DNA from: VAZQ01 sp963756715
GTDB lineage: Bacteria > Pseudomonadota > Alphaproteobacteria > Rhizobiales > Xanthobacteraceae
Length of the DNA: 64,000 nucleotides
NCBI GenBank assembly: GCA_963756715.1
Contig: CAVWOV010000030.1
Coordinates: forward strand, 62,001-126,000
Direction of reading: 5' to 3'
Part shown: positions 51,164-59,697 of the stretch, piece after piece
Numbering within the stretch: position 1 is the stretch's first letter
Layout: each line of letters opens with the position of its first letter
The notes under the pieces: generated by a model
Seen by the model: the letters and a program-made list of their open reading frames with translations, nothing else
Told to the model about the DNA's origin: nothing
Databases searched by the model: none
Program-made: the position numbers and the translations under genes

Positions 51164-51294
51164 GGCAAGCCTGAGCGTTGTCGGAAAGGCCGGTATTCAT
51201 AGCGGCAGGGTTTGCGGCCTGCAACCATGTGCTGGGGTGCGGCGCGCCGCGTGACCGGCCAGCGAGCCCGCGGTCAGCCGGGCGGCGGGCCGCA

Positions 51295-52419
51295 CTAGCG
51301 GATCGGCATCGCGGGGACGCGGCCAGTCGACCGGAAGCCCGCGCGGCCACCGTCGGCGTCGAACAGATAATCGAAGCCGTTGAGGAACCGTAGGCCGGTA
51401 TTGACGAACGGTACCCGGGGGCCGCGGACGAGGATGAGACGCGACGGCGCCAGCGGGTTGTACGCGTCGCCCACCGTGAACTTGTAGCGCGCCTGCGGCG
51501 ATTCGGCGGTCGGCGACGAGATCGTCAGGTTGGTGCCGGGCGCGAGCGTGGCGGCGCGCCCACCGCCAGGACGGATCGCCGCGGCTGTAGACTGGCCATC
51601 GGGCAGCGTGAGGTACATGGCGGTGACACCCGTATCTGTCAGCATGCTGCCGCAGGCCGCCGGGGTCGCGCCGTTGACCGTGATGCAAGCCGGAATCCCC
51701 GACCAGTCGTTCCCGCTCTTCGAGCGGGTGAGCGCGACATAGCTGAAGGGAGGCTGCGTGTTTTCGCCGGTCAGGCCGACGTGCACGCCGCGCCGGGTCA
51801 CGATGTAGCCGCGACGCATGCCTTGCGCGCTTTCACTGTCGCGGCCCGGTGCCGCGATGGTGGCGATATTGAGGAACGGGTTCTTGCCGGGGCCGTTCTC
51901 GGCTTCGCGGCCGTGTCCGCGGCCGAATCCGATCCCCATCATCGATACCCCGTGCGGATTCTCGTTCGCTCTGCAACGGCGCGCCCGCAGCGTGCACGCG
52001 ATCTGCGTCACCGCAAGCACCGGAATCGGATTGGTGGTGATTCGAGCGCCCTCGGCGCCGAGGACGGTCACGGCCGTCATCACAAGGCGGCCGCGCATGA
52101 TCCTGCCGGAACTGGTATAGGTGAGTTCCCCGGGCCCGAGCGAAGGCAACGTATCGATGTTCGGGATGCGATGTGCCGAAACCACGATTCCGGTCGAGCC
52201 GGTATCCATCACCATCGCGAACGGACGGTTGCCGCCGAACGAGACCTGCAGGAGGGGCAAGCGCGCGATGTCCTCGTCTGCGCCGACGGCGTTGGCGTAG
52301 CCGAGGTAAATACCGTGCTGGAACTTCTCGTAGCCATCAGCCGCAGGCGCCACACTGGCAAAAGCGATCGTGCTCGCCGCGATAGCCGTGCCAATGCCGT
52401 GCAGGATGGTCACCGCCAT
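51295..52419 (-). CDS. Secreted pepsin-like aspartic protease homologue
   Basis: This 374-residue protein has a signal peptide (TAIAASTIAFASVAPAADG). It carries two Asp-Thr-Gly motifs: Asp72 in FAMVMDTGSTGIVVSA and Asp262 in SMLTDTGVTAMYLTLP. They lie 190 residues apart, close to the spacing in pepsin. A flap-like segment (GELTYTSSGRIMRGRLVMTA) with Tyr101 follows the first. These are the hallmarks of a two-lobed A1-type aspartic protease, rare in bacteria (shewasin-like). Four or more cysteines (ACTLRARRC, ACITVNGATPAACG) suggest disulfides in the periplasm or outside. The gene is annotated as hypothetical in relatives, as far as I recall. Confidence 0.75.
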   Translation of the reverse strand: MAVTILHGIGTAIAASTIAFASVAPAADGYEKFQHGIYLGYANAVGADEDIARLPLLQVSFGGNRPFAMVMDTGSTGIVVSAHRIPNIDTLPSLGPGELTYTSSGRIMRGRLVMTAVTVLGAEGARITTNPIPVLAVTQIACTLRARRCRANENPHGVSMMGIGFGRGHGREAENGPGKNPFLNIATIAAPGRDSESAQGMRRGYIVTRRGVHVGLTGENTQPPFSYVALTRSKSGNDWSGIPACITVNGATPAACGSMLTDTGVTAMYLTLPDGQSTAAAIRPGGGRAATLAPGTNLTISSPTAESPQARYKFTVGDAYNPLAPSRLILVRGPRVPFVNTGLRFLNGFDYLFDADGGRAGFRSTGRVPAMPIR

Positions 52420-52609
52420 ACGGGTTCCCTACTGTTGCTGCCAGTCGCGCCGCATTGAAATATCATCGCAACTGACCGTCAGGCTACGGCGGGATTTATA
52501 GCGCGGTACGAGCAGTCGGACTCGATTTGCCTTGCGAAATTGCTAACTTCGCGATGATAACTTTGGGTCAAGAGGCATTAAAGCTTCCGTTCTGCTCCGG
52601 GATGTCCGC

Positions 52610-53374
52610 ATGACACTTGCGCCAGATACGCGAACCGCTTCCACAGTCGACGATGCCGAGGTCGCGCGCTTCTCGGCGCTCGCCGCCGAGTGGTGGAACC
52701 CGCGCGGCAAGATGGCGGTGCTGCACAAGTTCAATCCGGTGCGGCTCGGCTTCATCAAGGAGGCGGCCTGCGGGCATTTCGAGCGCGACGCCAAGCGGCT
52801 CGACGCCCTCGCGGGCCTTCGCATCCTCGATATCGGCTGCGGCGGCGGCATTCTGAGCGAGCCGCTGGCGCGGATCGGCGCCGAGGTTGTCGGCGCCGAC
52901 CCGTCGGCTGCCAATATTGCCGCGGCACGCCTGCATGCAGAACAGGCGGGTGTAAACGTCGACTATCGCGAGACCACCGCCGAAGCCCTGGCGGATGAGG
53001 ATGAGCGCTTCGACATCGTGCTCGCCATGGAGGTGGTGGAGCACGTCGCCGACGTGCCGCTGTTCGTCAAGCGCTGCGCCGAGATGGTGAAGCCCGGCGG
53101 GCTCATGGTGGTCGCCACGCTCAACCGCACGCTCAAGAGCTTCGCGCTCGCCATAGTGGGCGCCGAGTATGTGCTCGGCTGGTTGCCGCGCGGCACGCAC
53201 CAGTGGGACAAGTTCGTCACCCCGAACGAGCTTGAGATCGCCCTGGAGCAGGGCGGGTTGCGGGTCGTGAACGAAAGCGGCGTGATCTATAATCTCCTGG
53301 CCGACCGCTGGCAGCTCTCGTCCGACATGGACGTGAACTACATGACGGTCGCCGTACACTCTGATTTGGTTTGA
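52610..53374 (+). CDS. ubiG: Bifunctional ubiquinone biosynthesis O-methyltransferase
   Basis: This 254-residue UbiG has EVARFSALAAEWWNPRGKMA near the N terminus, the SAM motif LRILDIGCGGGILSEPLARI and GAEVVGADPS, and MEVVEHVADVPLFVKRCAEM. It methylates two hydroxyl positions on the ubiquinone ring. ATG at 52610 begins the conserved region. It is divergent from lysC and the pepsin-like gene, as in related genomes, with the spacer holding inverted GCGATGATA-type sequences near 52460 and 52550. Confidence 0.96.
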   Translation: MTLAPDTRTASTVDDAEVARFSALAAEWWNPRGKMAVLHKFNPVRLGFIKEAACGHFERDAKRLDALAGLRILDIGCGGGILSEPLARIGAEVVGADPSAANIAAARLHAEQAGVNVDYRETTAEALADEDERFDIVLAMEVVEHVADVPLFVKRCAEMVKPGGLMVVATLNRTLKSFALAIVGAEYVLGWLPRGTHQWDKFVTPNELEIALEQGGLRVVNESGVIYNLLADRWQLSSDMDVNYMTVAVHSDLV

Positions 53375-53398
53375 ACCATTCCGCAGCGGAGGCCGCTC

Positions 53399-53752
53399 AT
53401 GATCGTCGAACTGGTGACATTCCCTGCTCCGGCCGGCTGGGACCGCGCACGCATTCTGGAGGATGCCAAGCACACGATCCCGAAATGGACCGCCAACCGC
53501 GACCTGGTGCGCAAGCACTTCCTCGCCGGCATCGGCGAGGCCGCGGACACCGGCGCCGGCATCTATGTCTGGCCGTCGGTCGAGGCGGCGAAGAAGGCAC
53601 ACGACGACGCCTGGCGCGAGAGCGTGAAGAAGCGCACCGGCGGCTATCCGACCATCCGCTATTTCGATCTCTTCCTGCTCATCGACAATGAGCATGACAA
53701 GGTGATCGAGTGGGCGGCCGACGGACAGGCCCGCGAACTTGAAACCGCCTGA
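53399..53752 (+). CDS. Small Abm-like alpha+beta-barrel protein
   Basis: This 117-residue protein begins MIVELVTFPAPAGWDRARIL, with LVRKHFLAGIGEAADTGAGI, YVWPSVEAAKKAHDDAW and a C-terminal helix. It fits the dimeric ferredoxin-like (Abm/YdhR) superfamily like the protein at 29348-29692, though the two are only distantly alike. Activity is unknown. It follows ubiG by 24 bases with GGAGG before the ATG, so it is probably co-transcribed. Confidence 0.7.
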   Translation: MIVELVTFPAPAGWDRARILEDAKHTIPKWTANRDLVRKHFLAGIGEAADTGAGIYVWPSVEAAKKAHDDAWRESVKKRTGGYPTIRYFDLFLLIDNEHDKVIEWAADGQARELETA

Positions 53753-53830
53753 TGGCGCGAGTAGCCGGGGTCACTGGTCGCTGATACGGGAAGTTTGGCG
53801 TGCCGACAATCGCGACACGATCTCGGTGCG

Positions 53831-53930
53831 CTCCCTCTCCCCGCAGGGGAGAGGGTTGGGGTGAGGGGGTTCGCGCTCTTCGAAAGACCGTAAACCCTCA
53901 CCCCATCCCTCTCCCATCGGGAGAGGGAGC
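53831..53930. repeat. CCCTCTCCCC-type palindromic repeat
   Basis: The left hairpin is CCCTCTCCCC, GCA, GGGGAGAGGG; the right hairpin is CCCTCTCCC, ATC, GGGAGAGGG. Between them GGGGTGAGGGGG pairs with CCCTCACCCC. The organisation parallels the element at 11541-11645, so they are one repeat family. Confidence 0.8.
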
Positions 53931-53972
53931 AGACCGCGTTTGCCGCCAAACAGCTCCCATCCCGGCCCGCCC

Positions 53973-54868
53973 ATGATCGAAGCTGGCTGGCTTTGGGCCG
54001 TCTTCACGGTGATTGCCGCGGCCGCGCAGACCGTGCGCAACGCCACGCAGCGCGAACTGACCGCGACGCTCGGCACGGTGGGGGCGACGCACGTCCGCTT
54101 CCTGTTCGGGTTCCCGTTTGCGCTGGTCTTCCTGGTGGCGGTGATGATCGTGACCGGGGCGGCGCCACCCCGCACGCCGGCGATCTATTGGCCTTGGGTG
54201 TTTCTTGGGGCCGGCGCGCAAATCGCCGCGACTGCGCTGATGCTCGCCGCCATGAACGACCGTTCGTTCGTCGTGGTCTATGCCTACATCAAGACCGAAG
54301 CCGTGCAGGCTGCGCTGTTCGGGCTGATCTTTCTCGGCGATGCGGTGACGCCGGCGGCGGGCGCCGCCATCCTGATCGCCACCACCGGCGTCGTCATCAT
54401 GGCGCTCAAGCCCGGCACCGCGATGGACGTCAGGGCCACGCTCCTTGGCCTCGGCGGCCGGTGCGATGTTCGCCCTCTCGGCGGTCGGCTTTCGCGGCGC
54501 GATCCTGAGCCTCGGCCTGCCGAGCTATCGTCATGGCGGCAACCTTCACACTGGTGACGGGGCTGTTGCTGCAATCGGCGGTGCTCTCGCTCTATCTGTG
54601 GCTGCGTGACCGCGAGGTGCTGACCGCGATCGTGCGCGCCTGGCGGCCGTCGCTGTTTGCCGGCTTCATGGGGGCGCTTGCGTCGCAATTCTGGTTTCTG
54701 GCTTTCGCACTCGCGGCAGTCGCCAGCGTGCGGACGCTCGCATTGGTCGAAGTGCTGTTCGCGCAGGCAATTTCCCGCTTCGTGTTCAAGCAGGCGACGA
54801 CCGCGCGCGAGCTTGTCGGCGTCCTGTTGATCGTGGTCGGGGTCGGGCTGCTGCTGTGGGCCTATTGA
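53973..54868 (+). pseudogene. EamA/DMT-family transporter, two frame breaks
   Basis: The corrected protein is 297 residues with about ten membrane helices. The first half (WLWAVFTVIAAAAQTVRNA to GVVIMALKPGTAMDVRA) and second half (FTLVTGLLLQSAVLSLYLWL to LLIVVGVGLLLWAY) are two EamA domains. The frame breaks at 54453-54454 (an extra G; restored reading GLAAGAMFALSAVGFRGAIL) and at about 54529 (an extra C; restored PSYVMAATFTLVTG). Both repairs give ordinary sequence, so sequencing indels are likely. DMT transporters move metabolites or drugs; this one's substrate is unknown. Confidence 0.85.
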
Positions 54869-54945
54869 CTGCTTGCCGCAGTGGCGCTCGGCTGGCACTA
54901 ATTTTGCTCATCTGAGGCACAAACCAGAGGCATGGAGTGCAGGTC

Positions 54946-55944
54946 ATGATCAGAGCAGGCCTTTCCCGGCGGAAGCTTGTGCAGGGCAGCGCGGCACTCG
55001 CGGGCGCTGCGTTAATCCGGCCGCGGCCGGCGCGCGCGGCCACCAAGGTGCGGTTCCTCACCAACTGGTTCGCCGAGGCCGAGCATGGCGGCTTCTACCA
55101 GGCGATTGCGGCGGGCATCTACGAGAAGGCTGGTCTCGACGTCGAACTGCGGCAGGGCAATGCGCAGCTCAACGGCATGCAACTGCTGCTCGGCGGTGAA
55201 ACCGACATCATCATGAGCTACGACATCACGACGCTGAACGCCGCCGAGAAGGGCGCGCCGGTGAAAGCGTTCTTCACCTCGTTCCAATTCGACCTGATCG
55301 GGCTGATGACCCGGCCGGAGGTGAAGTCGCTTGCCGAGTTAAAGGGGCGAAAGGTTTACTTCGGCGCCAACGGCTATTCGTCATATTGGCCCTGGCTGAA
55401 GAACCGGTTCGGCTTCACCGACGACATGGCCGCGCCAAAGGGGCCTAACCTGCAGACGTTCTTCAACGATCCGACCTCGGCGGTGGCAGGCTATCTGACG
55501 GCGGAGCCCTATCTCGCCGTGCAACGCAATGTCCCGGTGAAATTCTTCCTGTTCGCCGAGCAGGGCTATCCGCCTTACGCCAACACCATAGTGACGACGA
55601 CAAGCTACCTGAAAGGCAACGCCGACACTGTCGCCCGCTTCACGCGCGCGTCGGTCGAGGGCTGGAAGGACTATCTGCGCGATCCGTCAGTCGGCAATGC
55701 GCTGATCAAGCGGCTCAATCCGCGGATGCCCGACGAGCACATCAAATACAGCTTTGCCAAGATGCGCGAGGTGAAAGCGGTCGAAGGCGGCGACGCCGCC
55801 ACGATGGGCATCGGCATCATGACCGAGGAGCGCTGGAGGAAGACCTGCGAATTCCTGGTGCAGGCGAAGTTGCTGAAGCCGGAGACCGACTGGAAGCAGG
55901 TGTTCACGACCGACTACATCAAGGACGTCAAGATTACGATGTGA
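54946..55944 (+). CDS. ABC transporter substrate-binding protein, NMT1/THI5-like, Tat-type leader (SBP4)
   Basis: This 332-residue protein begins MIRAGLSRRKLVQGSAALAG, with a twin-arginine-like SRRKLVQG leader and cleavage after ARA. The fold follows: VRFLTNWFAEAEHGGFYQAI, AAGIYEKAGLDVELRQGNAQ, GLMTRPEVKSLAELKGRKVY and FEQGYPPYANTIV-like FAEQGYPPYANTIV. ATG at 54946 fits the GGAG spacing better than GTG 54937. No permease genes are adjacent. It converges on the second oxygenase gene. The substrate is unknown; HMP- or riboflavin-precursor-like ligands are known for the class. Confidence 0.88.
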   Translation: MIRAGLSRRKLVQGSAALAGAALIRPRPARAATKVRFLTNWFAEAEHGGFYQAIAAGIYEKAGLDVELRQGNAQLNGMQLLLGGETDIIMSYDITTLNAAEKGAPVKAFFTSFQFDLIGLMTRPEVKSLAELKGRKVYFGANGYSSYWPWLKNRFGFTDDMAAPKGPNLQTFFNDPTSAVAGYLTAEPYLAVQRNVPVKFFLFAEQGYPPYANTIVTTTSYLKGNADTVARFTRASVEGWKDYLRDPSVGNALIKRLNPRMPDEHIKYSFAKMREVKAVEGGDAATMGIGIMTEERWRKTCEFLVQAKLLKPETDWKQVFTTDYIKDVKITM

Positions 55945-55962
55945 GTGCTGCGCGGCACGCAA

Positions 55963-56889
55963 TCACGCCGCCGGTTCGTTCATTTCCTTGCGGTACTTGT
56001 AGAACTTGTTGAATTTCGCCAGCAGAAATTCGCCGGCGCTGTACTCCGGCAATGACGCAAACCGCGCGTCAAAATCGGGGTCGTAGAAGAATGGAATCGA
56101 ATACCGGCCGATCCCGGCGCGATTGATGACGCGATGCGGCGCCGAGCGGAGCGCACCGCCGGTGATCTCCGACAGCATATCGCCGGCATTGATAATGAAG
56201 CTGTCCTGGCGCGGCGGCGCGAGCACGAGTTCGCCATCGGGCGAACGCACTTCCAGGCCGCCGGTCGAATCCTGCGCCAGGATGGTCAGGAAGCCATAGT
56301 CCATATGTTCCGCCGCGCCGTATTCGTTTTGCGCGACATTCACGGTCGGCGGGTAATGGAACAGCCGCATGAAGGCGACCGGCTTGCGGTAGCGCGCCCG
56401 CAGGTCCGACGGGGAAAGATCGAGACACAGCGCCAGCGGACCGAGAAGCCTGTCGCCCAGTGCGAGTACCGCATCGAAGTAGGTTTCGACGGCAGTGCGG
56501 AAGCCCGGAAGCTCCGGCCAGCGGTTGACGCCGTGCAGCGGCTTTCCGGCGACCACGTCGGGATCGTCGGCCGTCAATCTGGTGCCGACGTTGAAGCTTT
56601 CCTTCAGGTCCGGCAGGTTTCCCGGGTAGACGGTCTGATGCATGGGCGCGTAGCCGCGATTGTGCTTGTCGACCCGGATATGCATTCTGGTTTCGAGCGG
56701 AAGGCGGAAAAATTCCGCGGCCGCCTCGAATGCACCATTGATCGTTTGTGCCGGAACGCCATGATCGACCAGTTGGAAGGCTCCCCAGGTGCCGAGCGCG
56801 GACTTGAGGTCGCGCGCGACCCGCTGGTCGCCGTCGGCTTGGCAGGAGATGATGGGTTCGAGGCTCACCAACGGGATCTGGCTGCTCAT
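55963..56889 (-). CDS. Isopenicillin N synthase-like 2-oxoglutarate/Fe(II) oxygenase (second copy)
   Basis: This 308-residue enzyme begins MSSQIPLVSLEPIISCQADG. It has the DIOX_N region (WGAFQLVDHGVPAQTINGAF), the Fe(II) ligands in AAEHMDYGFLTILAQDSTGG and SAPHRVINRAG, and RYSIPFFYDPDFDARF with the 2-oxoglutarate arginine. It belongs to the same family as 17699-18754 but is not a close copy. It is divergent from the signal-less THI5-like gene at 57050, an arrangement like that at 17.5 kb. The substrate is unknown. ATG 56889 follows GAGAGAAC. Confidence 0.9.
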   Translation of the reverse strand: MSSQIPLVSLEPIISCQADGDQRVARDLKSALGTWGAFQLVDHGVPAQTINGAFEAAAEFFRLPLETRMHIRVDKHNRGYAPMHQTVYPGNLPDLKESFNVGTRLTADDPDVVAGKPLHGVNRWPELPGFRTAVETYFDAVLALGDRLLGPLALCLDLSPSDLRARYRKPVAFMRLFHYPPTVNVAQNEYGAAEHMDYGFLTILAQDSTGGLEVRSPDGELVLAPPRQDSFIINAGDMLSEITGGALRSAPHRVINRAGIGRYSIPFFYDPDFDARFASLPEYSAGEFLLAKFNKFYKYRKEMNEPAA

Positions 56890-57049
56890 GTTCTCTCGTT
56901 CTCTCGTTCTGGCGTGGCACGCAAAGCAAGGCATATACCGTCGTGACAGCAAATGCCCGAGGCACTCTCCGGCCTACCGATGATGATCCGCATGTGCGAA
57001 AGGCAGTGACCGCCTATTTCTGCGGCAAACGGCAGGGTGAGACACTCGG

Positions 57050-57991
57050 ATGAGGCTCGCCATCCCTGACTTGATCTCCAATTCGTACTTTCCAGCGATT
57101 GCAGCCGTTGAGCTTGGGTTTTTCAAGAGGGAAGGGCTCGACGTCGCGCTGGAAATGATCGTCCCGGTTGAAAATGCGCTTGCGGAGATGCGGGACGGAA
57201 GCTTGGAATTCATCGGCTGCTCCGCCCACCTGCTGGTCGCCGGGTTTCCCGAATGGCAGGGCGTGAAGCTGCTCTGCGCCCAGTCGCAGGGAATGTACTG
57301 GTTTTTGGTCATGCGGGCCGACCTGGGCATCGCCCGGGGCGACCTCGCGGCGCTCAAGGGCTGCAGCATCGGCGCCGCCCATTGGGTGGCGATGGGGTTG
57401 CGGCGGCTGCTGACCGAGGCCGGCATCGACGCCGAGCGCGATGGGATTGCGATCGCACCCATCCCCGGCGCGCACGGCGCCGGCATCAATTTCGGCGTCA
57501 CCGCCGCCAAGGCACTGGAGGACGGCAAGGTCGATGGCTTCTGGGCAAACGGCATGGGCGCCGAGATCGCGGTGCGCCGCGGCGTCGGCACGGTCGTGCT
57601 GGATGTCCGCCGCGGCGATGGGCCGAAGTCCTGCTTCAACTATACCATGCCGGTGATCGCGGCCACGGATGCGCTGATCGCCCGCTCGCCGCACGTTGCC
57701 GCTGCCGCCGTTCGTGCGATTAGCAATGCTCAGGCCGCGCTCAAGAATGACGTGGCGCTGGCATTCGAGGTGGGCCGCAAGCTCTTTCCCGACAGCGAGG
57801 CAAAGCTGATTGTTGATCTGATCCAGCGCGACCTGCCGTATTACGATGCATCGATTTCGCCGGACTTCGTGCGCAGCATGACGCAATTCTCCCGCGACGT
57901 CGGCATCCTGAAGGGATATCCGGATTACCAAGACATCGTCGCCACCGACATCGTGCGTCAGTTAACTCCAAGCCCGGGAGTTCGCGCATGA
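57050..57991 (+). CDS. THI5/NMT1-like binding-fold protein without signal peptide (SBP5)
   Basis: This 313-residue protein begins directly with the fold (MRLAIPDLISNSYFPAIAAV, ELGFFKREGLDVALEMI) and has GMYWFLVMRADLGIARGDLA, GCSIGAAHWVAMGLRRLL, GFWANGMGAEIAVRRGVGTV and DLPYYDASISPDF. It is a full-length paralogue of SBP3 at 28379-29314; both lack any leader, so a cytosolic place is likely. Its stop overlaps the RidA start (ATGA). The coupling to RidA, which clears reactive enamine/imine intermediates, hints at an enzymatic role rather than transport; this is inference. Confidence 0.82.
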   Translation: MRLAIPDLISNSYFPAIAAVELGFFKREGLDVALEMIVPVENALAEMRDGSLEFIGCSAHLLVAGFPEWQGVKLLCAQSQGMYWFLVMRADLGIARGDLAALKGCSIGAAHWVAMGLRRLLTEAGIDAERDGIAIAPIPGAHGAGINFGVTAAKALEDGKVDGFWANGMGAEIAVRRGVGTVVLDVRRGDGPKSCFNYTMPVIAATDALIARSPHVAAAAVRAISNAQAALKNDVALAFEVGRKLFPDSEAKLIVDLIQRDLPYYDASISPDFVRSMTQFSRDVGILKGYPDYQDIVATDIVRQLTPSPGVRA

Positions 57992-58440
57992 GCGACCAGG
58001 AGGGCAGCCCCATGGCCTTCGCCGCCGCAATGGCAACGGCCGCCGCCGGCATTAACGACGACGTCGAGATCCTGCGGTCCGATGCGGTCAATCCGCCGGG
58101 GCTGCCGTTTTCAGACGGCGTGCGTATCGGCAGGCTGGTGATCATGTCGGGAATGCTCGGTATCAAGCCGCACACCATGTCTCTGGCCGCGGGCGGACTG
58201 GAGGCCGAGACGCGGCAGACGTTCGAGAATCTGCGCAGCGTACTGGCGGCGCACGGGTTGTCGCTGCGTGATGTGGTGCGTGTCCAGGTGATGCTCGCCG
58301 ATATCGCCGACTGGCCGCGCTTCAACGACATCTATCGCGAGTATTTTTCCGAGCCGTTTCCGGCACGCAGCGCGTTCGGCACGACCGGCCTGGCGCTCGG
58401 CGCGCGAGTCGAGGTCGAAGCATTCGCGGTCAAGCGGTAG
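57988..58440 (+). CDS. RidA (YjgF/YER057c/UK114) family protein
   Basis: This 150-residue protein has the RidA fold with an N-terminal extension (first 35 residues). Conserved segments are LPFSDGVRIGRLVIMSGMLG, AETRQTFENLRSVLAAHGLS and DVVRVQVMLADIADWPRFND, ending PARSAFGTTGLALGARVEVE. RidA hydrolyses enamine/imine by-products of PLP enzymes; members lacking the key Arg may act differently, and the Arg in PARSAF is present here. It overlaps SBP5 by four bases, so the two are translated together. Confidence 0.92.
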   Translation: MSDQEGSPMAFAAAMATAAAGINDDVEILRSDAVNPPGLPFSDGVRIGRLVIMSGMLGIKPHTMSLAAGGLEAETRQTFENLRSVLAAHGLSLRDVVRVQVMLADIADWPRFNDIYREYFSEPFPARSAFGTTGLALGARVEVEAFAVKR

Positions 58441-58456
58441 TGGCTGCGCCGCGGCT

Positions 58457-58561
58457 TCATTCCGGATGCTGCTAAGCAGCGAAACGCGGAATCCATACTT
58501 GATTTTCGTTTCGAGGATATTTTGGATTCCGGGTTCCGGCCTGCGGCTGGCCCCGGAATGA
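58457..58561. repeat. TTCCGGATTCCGGG-type palindromic intergenic repeat
   Basis: The outer arms TCATTCCGG (58457-58465) and CCGGAATGA (58553-58561) are inverted. Inside are GGAATCCA paired with TGGATTCC and the hairpin GCTGC, TAA, GCAGC. Repeats containing GGATTCCGGGTTC...CCCCGGAATGAC are common in Bradyrhizobiaceae. It follows the RidA stop by 17 bases. Confidence 0.7.
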
Positions 58562-58650
58562 CCGCGCAGTCATCTTTTGGGAACTTTTCGTTACCACAAT
58601 TGTTTTCAACAAAGACGTCTTAATCCGCATGTTTTGTGAGTGGGGCGAAC

Positions 58651-59052
58651 ATGGCTGGTACGCGACGCCGATTGGCTCTGATCGTGGAAGACGATGCGCT
58701 CTTGCGCTTGAGCGTCGTCAGTATGTTCGAACAGATCGGACTCGAGAGCCTTGAATGTGAGAGCGCGGAAGCGGCACTCGCTACGATGCTCACGCGCAGT
58801 ATGGAGGTGATACTTATATTGTCCGACATTCGCCTCGTCGGAGCCATGGATGGCGTCGATTTCGCGCTTGAAGCCAAAATGAGGTGGCCCAATCTGACGT
58901 TCATATTGACGTCAGGAAATCCGGGAGCGCGCATCGACAATCTGCCTTTTGGGGTGACCTTCATCCCGAAGCCCTGGCGCGAGATCGATATTCTGGCCCA
59001 CGCTCAGCAGGCAATTTCAGCGGCAGAGGCGCGAAGCACCTTTAGCCGCTAA
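58651..59052 (+). CDS. Single-domain response regulator
   Basis: This 133-residue receiver-only protein has the acidic pocket (LALIVEDDALLRLSVVSMFE), phospho-acceptor Asp in ILSDIRLVGAMDGVDFAL, Thr/Ser in LTSGN and the conserved Lys in FIPKPW. No output domain follows, so it acts by protein contact, as CheY or CpdR-like regulators do. No sensor kinase is adjacent. ATG 58651 follows GGGG; GTG 58636 is an alternative start. The gene stands alone after a palindromic repeat. Confidence 0.88.
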   Translation: MAGTRRRLALIVEDDALLRLSVVSMFEQIGLESLECESAEAALATMLTRSMEVILILSDIRLVGAMDGVDFALEAKMRWPNLTFILTSGNPGARIDNLPFGVTFIPKPWREIDILAHAQQAISAAEARSTFSR

Positions 59053-59205
59053 ACACGATTCGACGGGCTCGCGATGGTCGACATCGACCGTGCGGTTGCA
59101 ATCAAAGCATCAAACTGAATTTCACATTCCGCAGATAGAACTCGCCTGAGCGAGAACTCACCGGCGCCAAGAGCGCGCTGGCCATAGCTATAGGGTCGGT
59201 GCCGA

Positions 59206-59697
59206 TTAATTCCGTTCCTCAGGCAGCACCGGAAGCGGGTGAAATTCAATGCCTTCTTCGTGCAGTTCCTTGGCCTGATCGGGCGAGGCCTCACCGTAAA
59301 TCGAGCGATGATCGATCTCGCCGTAGTGCATCTTGCGCGCTTCTTCGGGAAACTTCTGCCCGACATAGTCGGCATTCTGCGTGAGATGGTCGCGCAACTC
59401 TTTGAGCTTGGTCCGAAACTCGCGCTCCTGCGGCGACATCATGGCGACCGGCGCGGGCGCCTCCGGCTGCGGCGCGGAAGCATCGGGCGCTGCCACAGGC
59501 GCCTCTTGCGGCGTTGACGAGCGACGCTTTTTCACGCCCGACAGGCGCGGCGCCATGAGTGCCTTATCGACCTTGGGCGAGCCGCAGGCCGGGCAGGTCA
59601 CCAGGCCGCGCTTGACCTGCTTGTCGTAAGCGGCGGAGTTCTGAAACCAGCTTTCGAAGCTGTGACCTTGATCGCAGGCGAGAGCGTAGCGGATCAC
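59206..59697 (-). CDS. DUF1178 family protein
   Basis: This 163-residue protein begins MIRYALACDQGHSFESWFQN with zinc-type cysteines (CDQGH, CPACGSPKVDKALMAP). A proline/alanine-rich linker follows, then the conserved C-terminal half (EFRTKLKELRDHLTQNADYV, GQKFPEEARKMHYGE, GEASPDQAKELHEEGIEF). The function is unknown; the zinc-ribbon-like start suggests structural metal. It overlaps the nitrilase gene by four bases and ends the grxC-nitrilase-DUF1178 operon common in Hyphomicrobiales. Confidence 0.92.
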   Translation of the reverse strand: MIRYALACDQGHSFESWFQNSAAYDKQVKRGLVTCPACGSPKVDKALMAPRLSGVKKRRSSTPQEAPVAAPDASAPQPEAPAPVAMMSPQEREFRTKLKELRDHLTQNADYVGQKFPEEARKMHYGEIDHRSIYGEASPDQAKELHEEGIEFHPLPVLPEERN

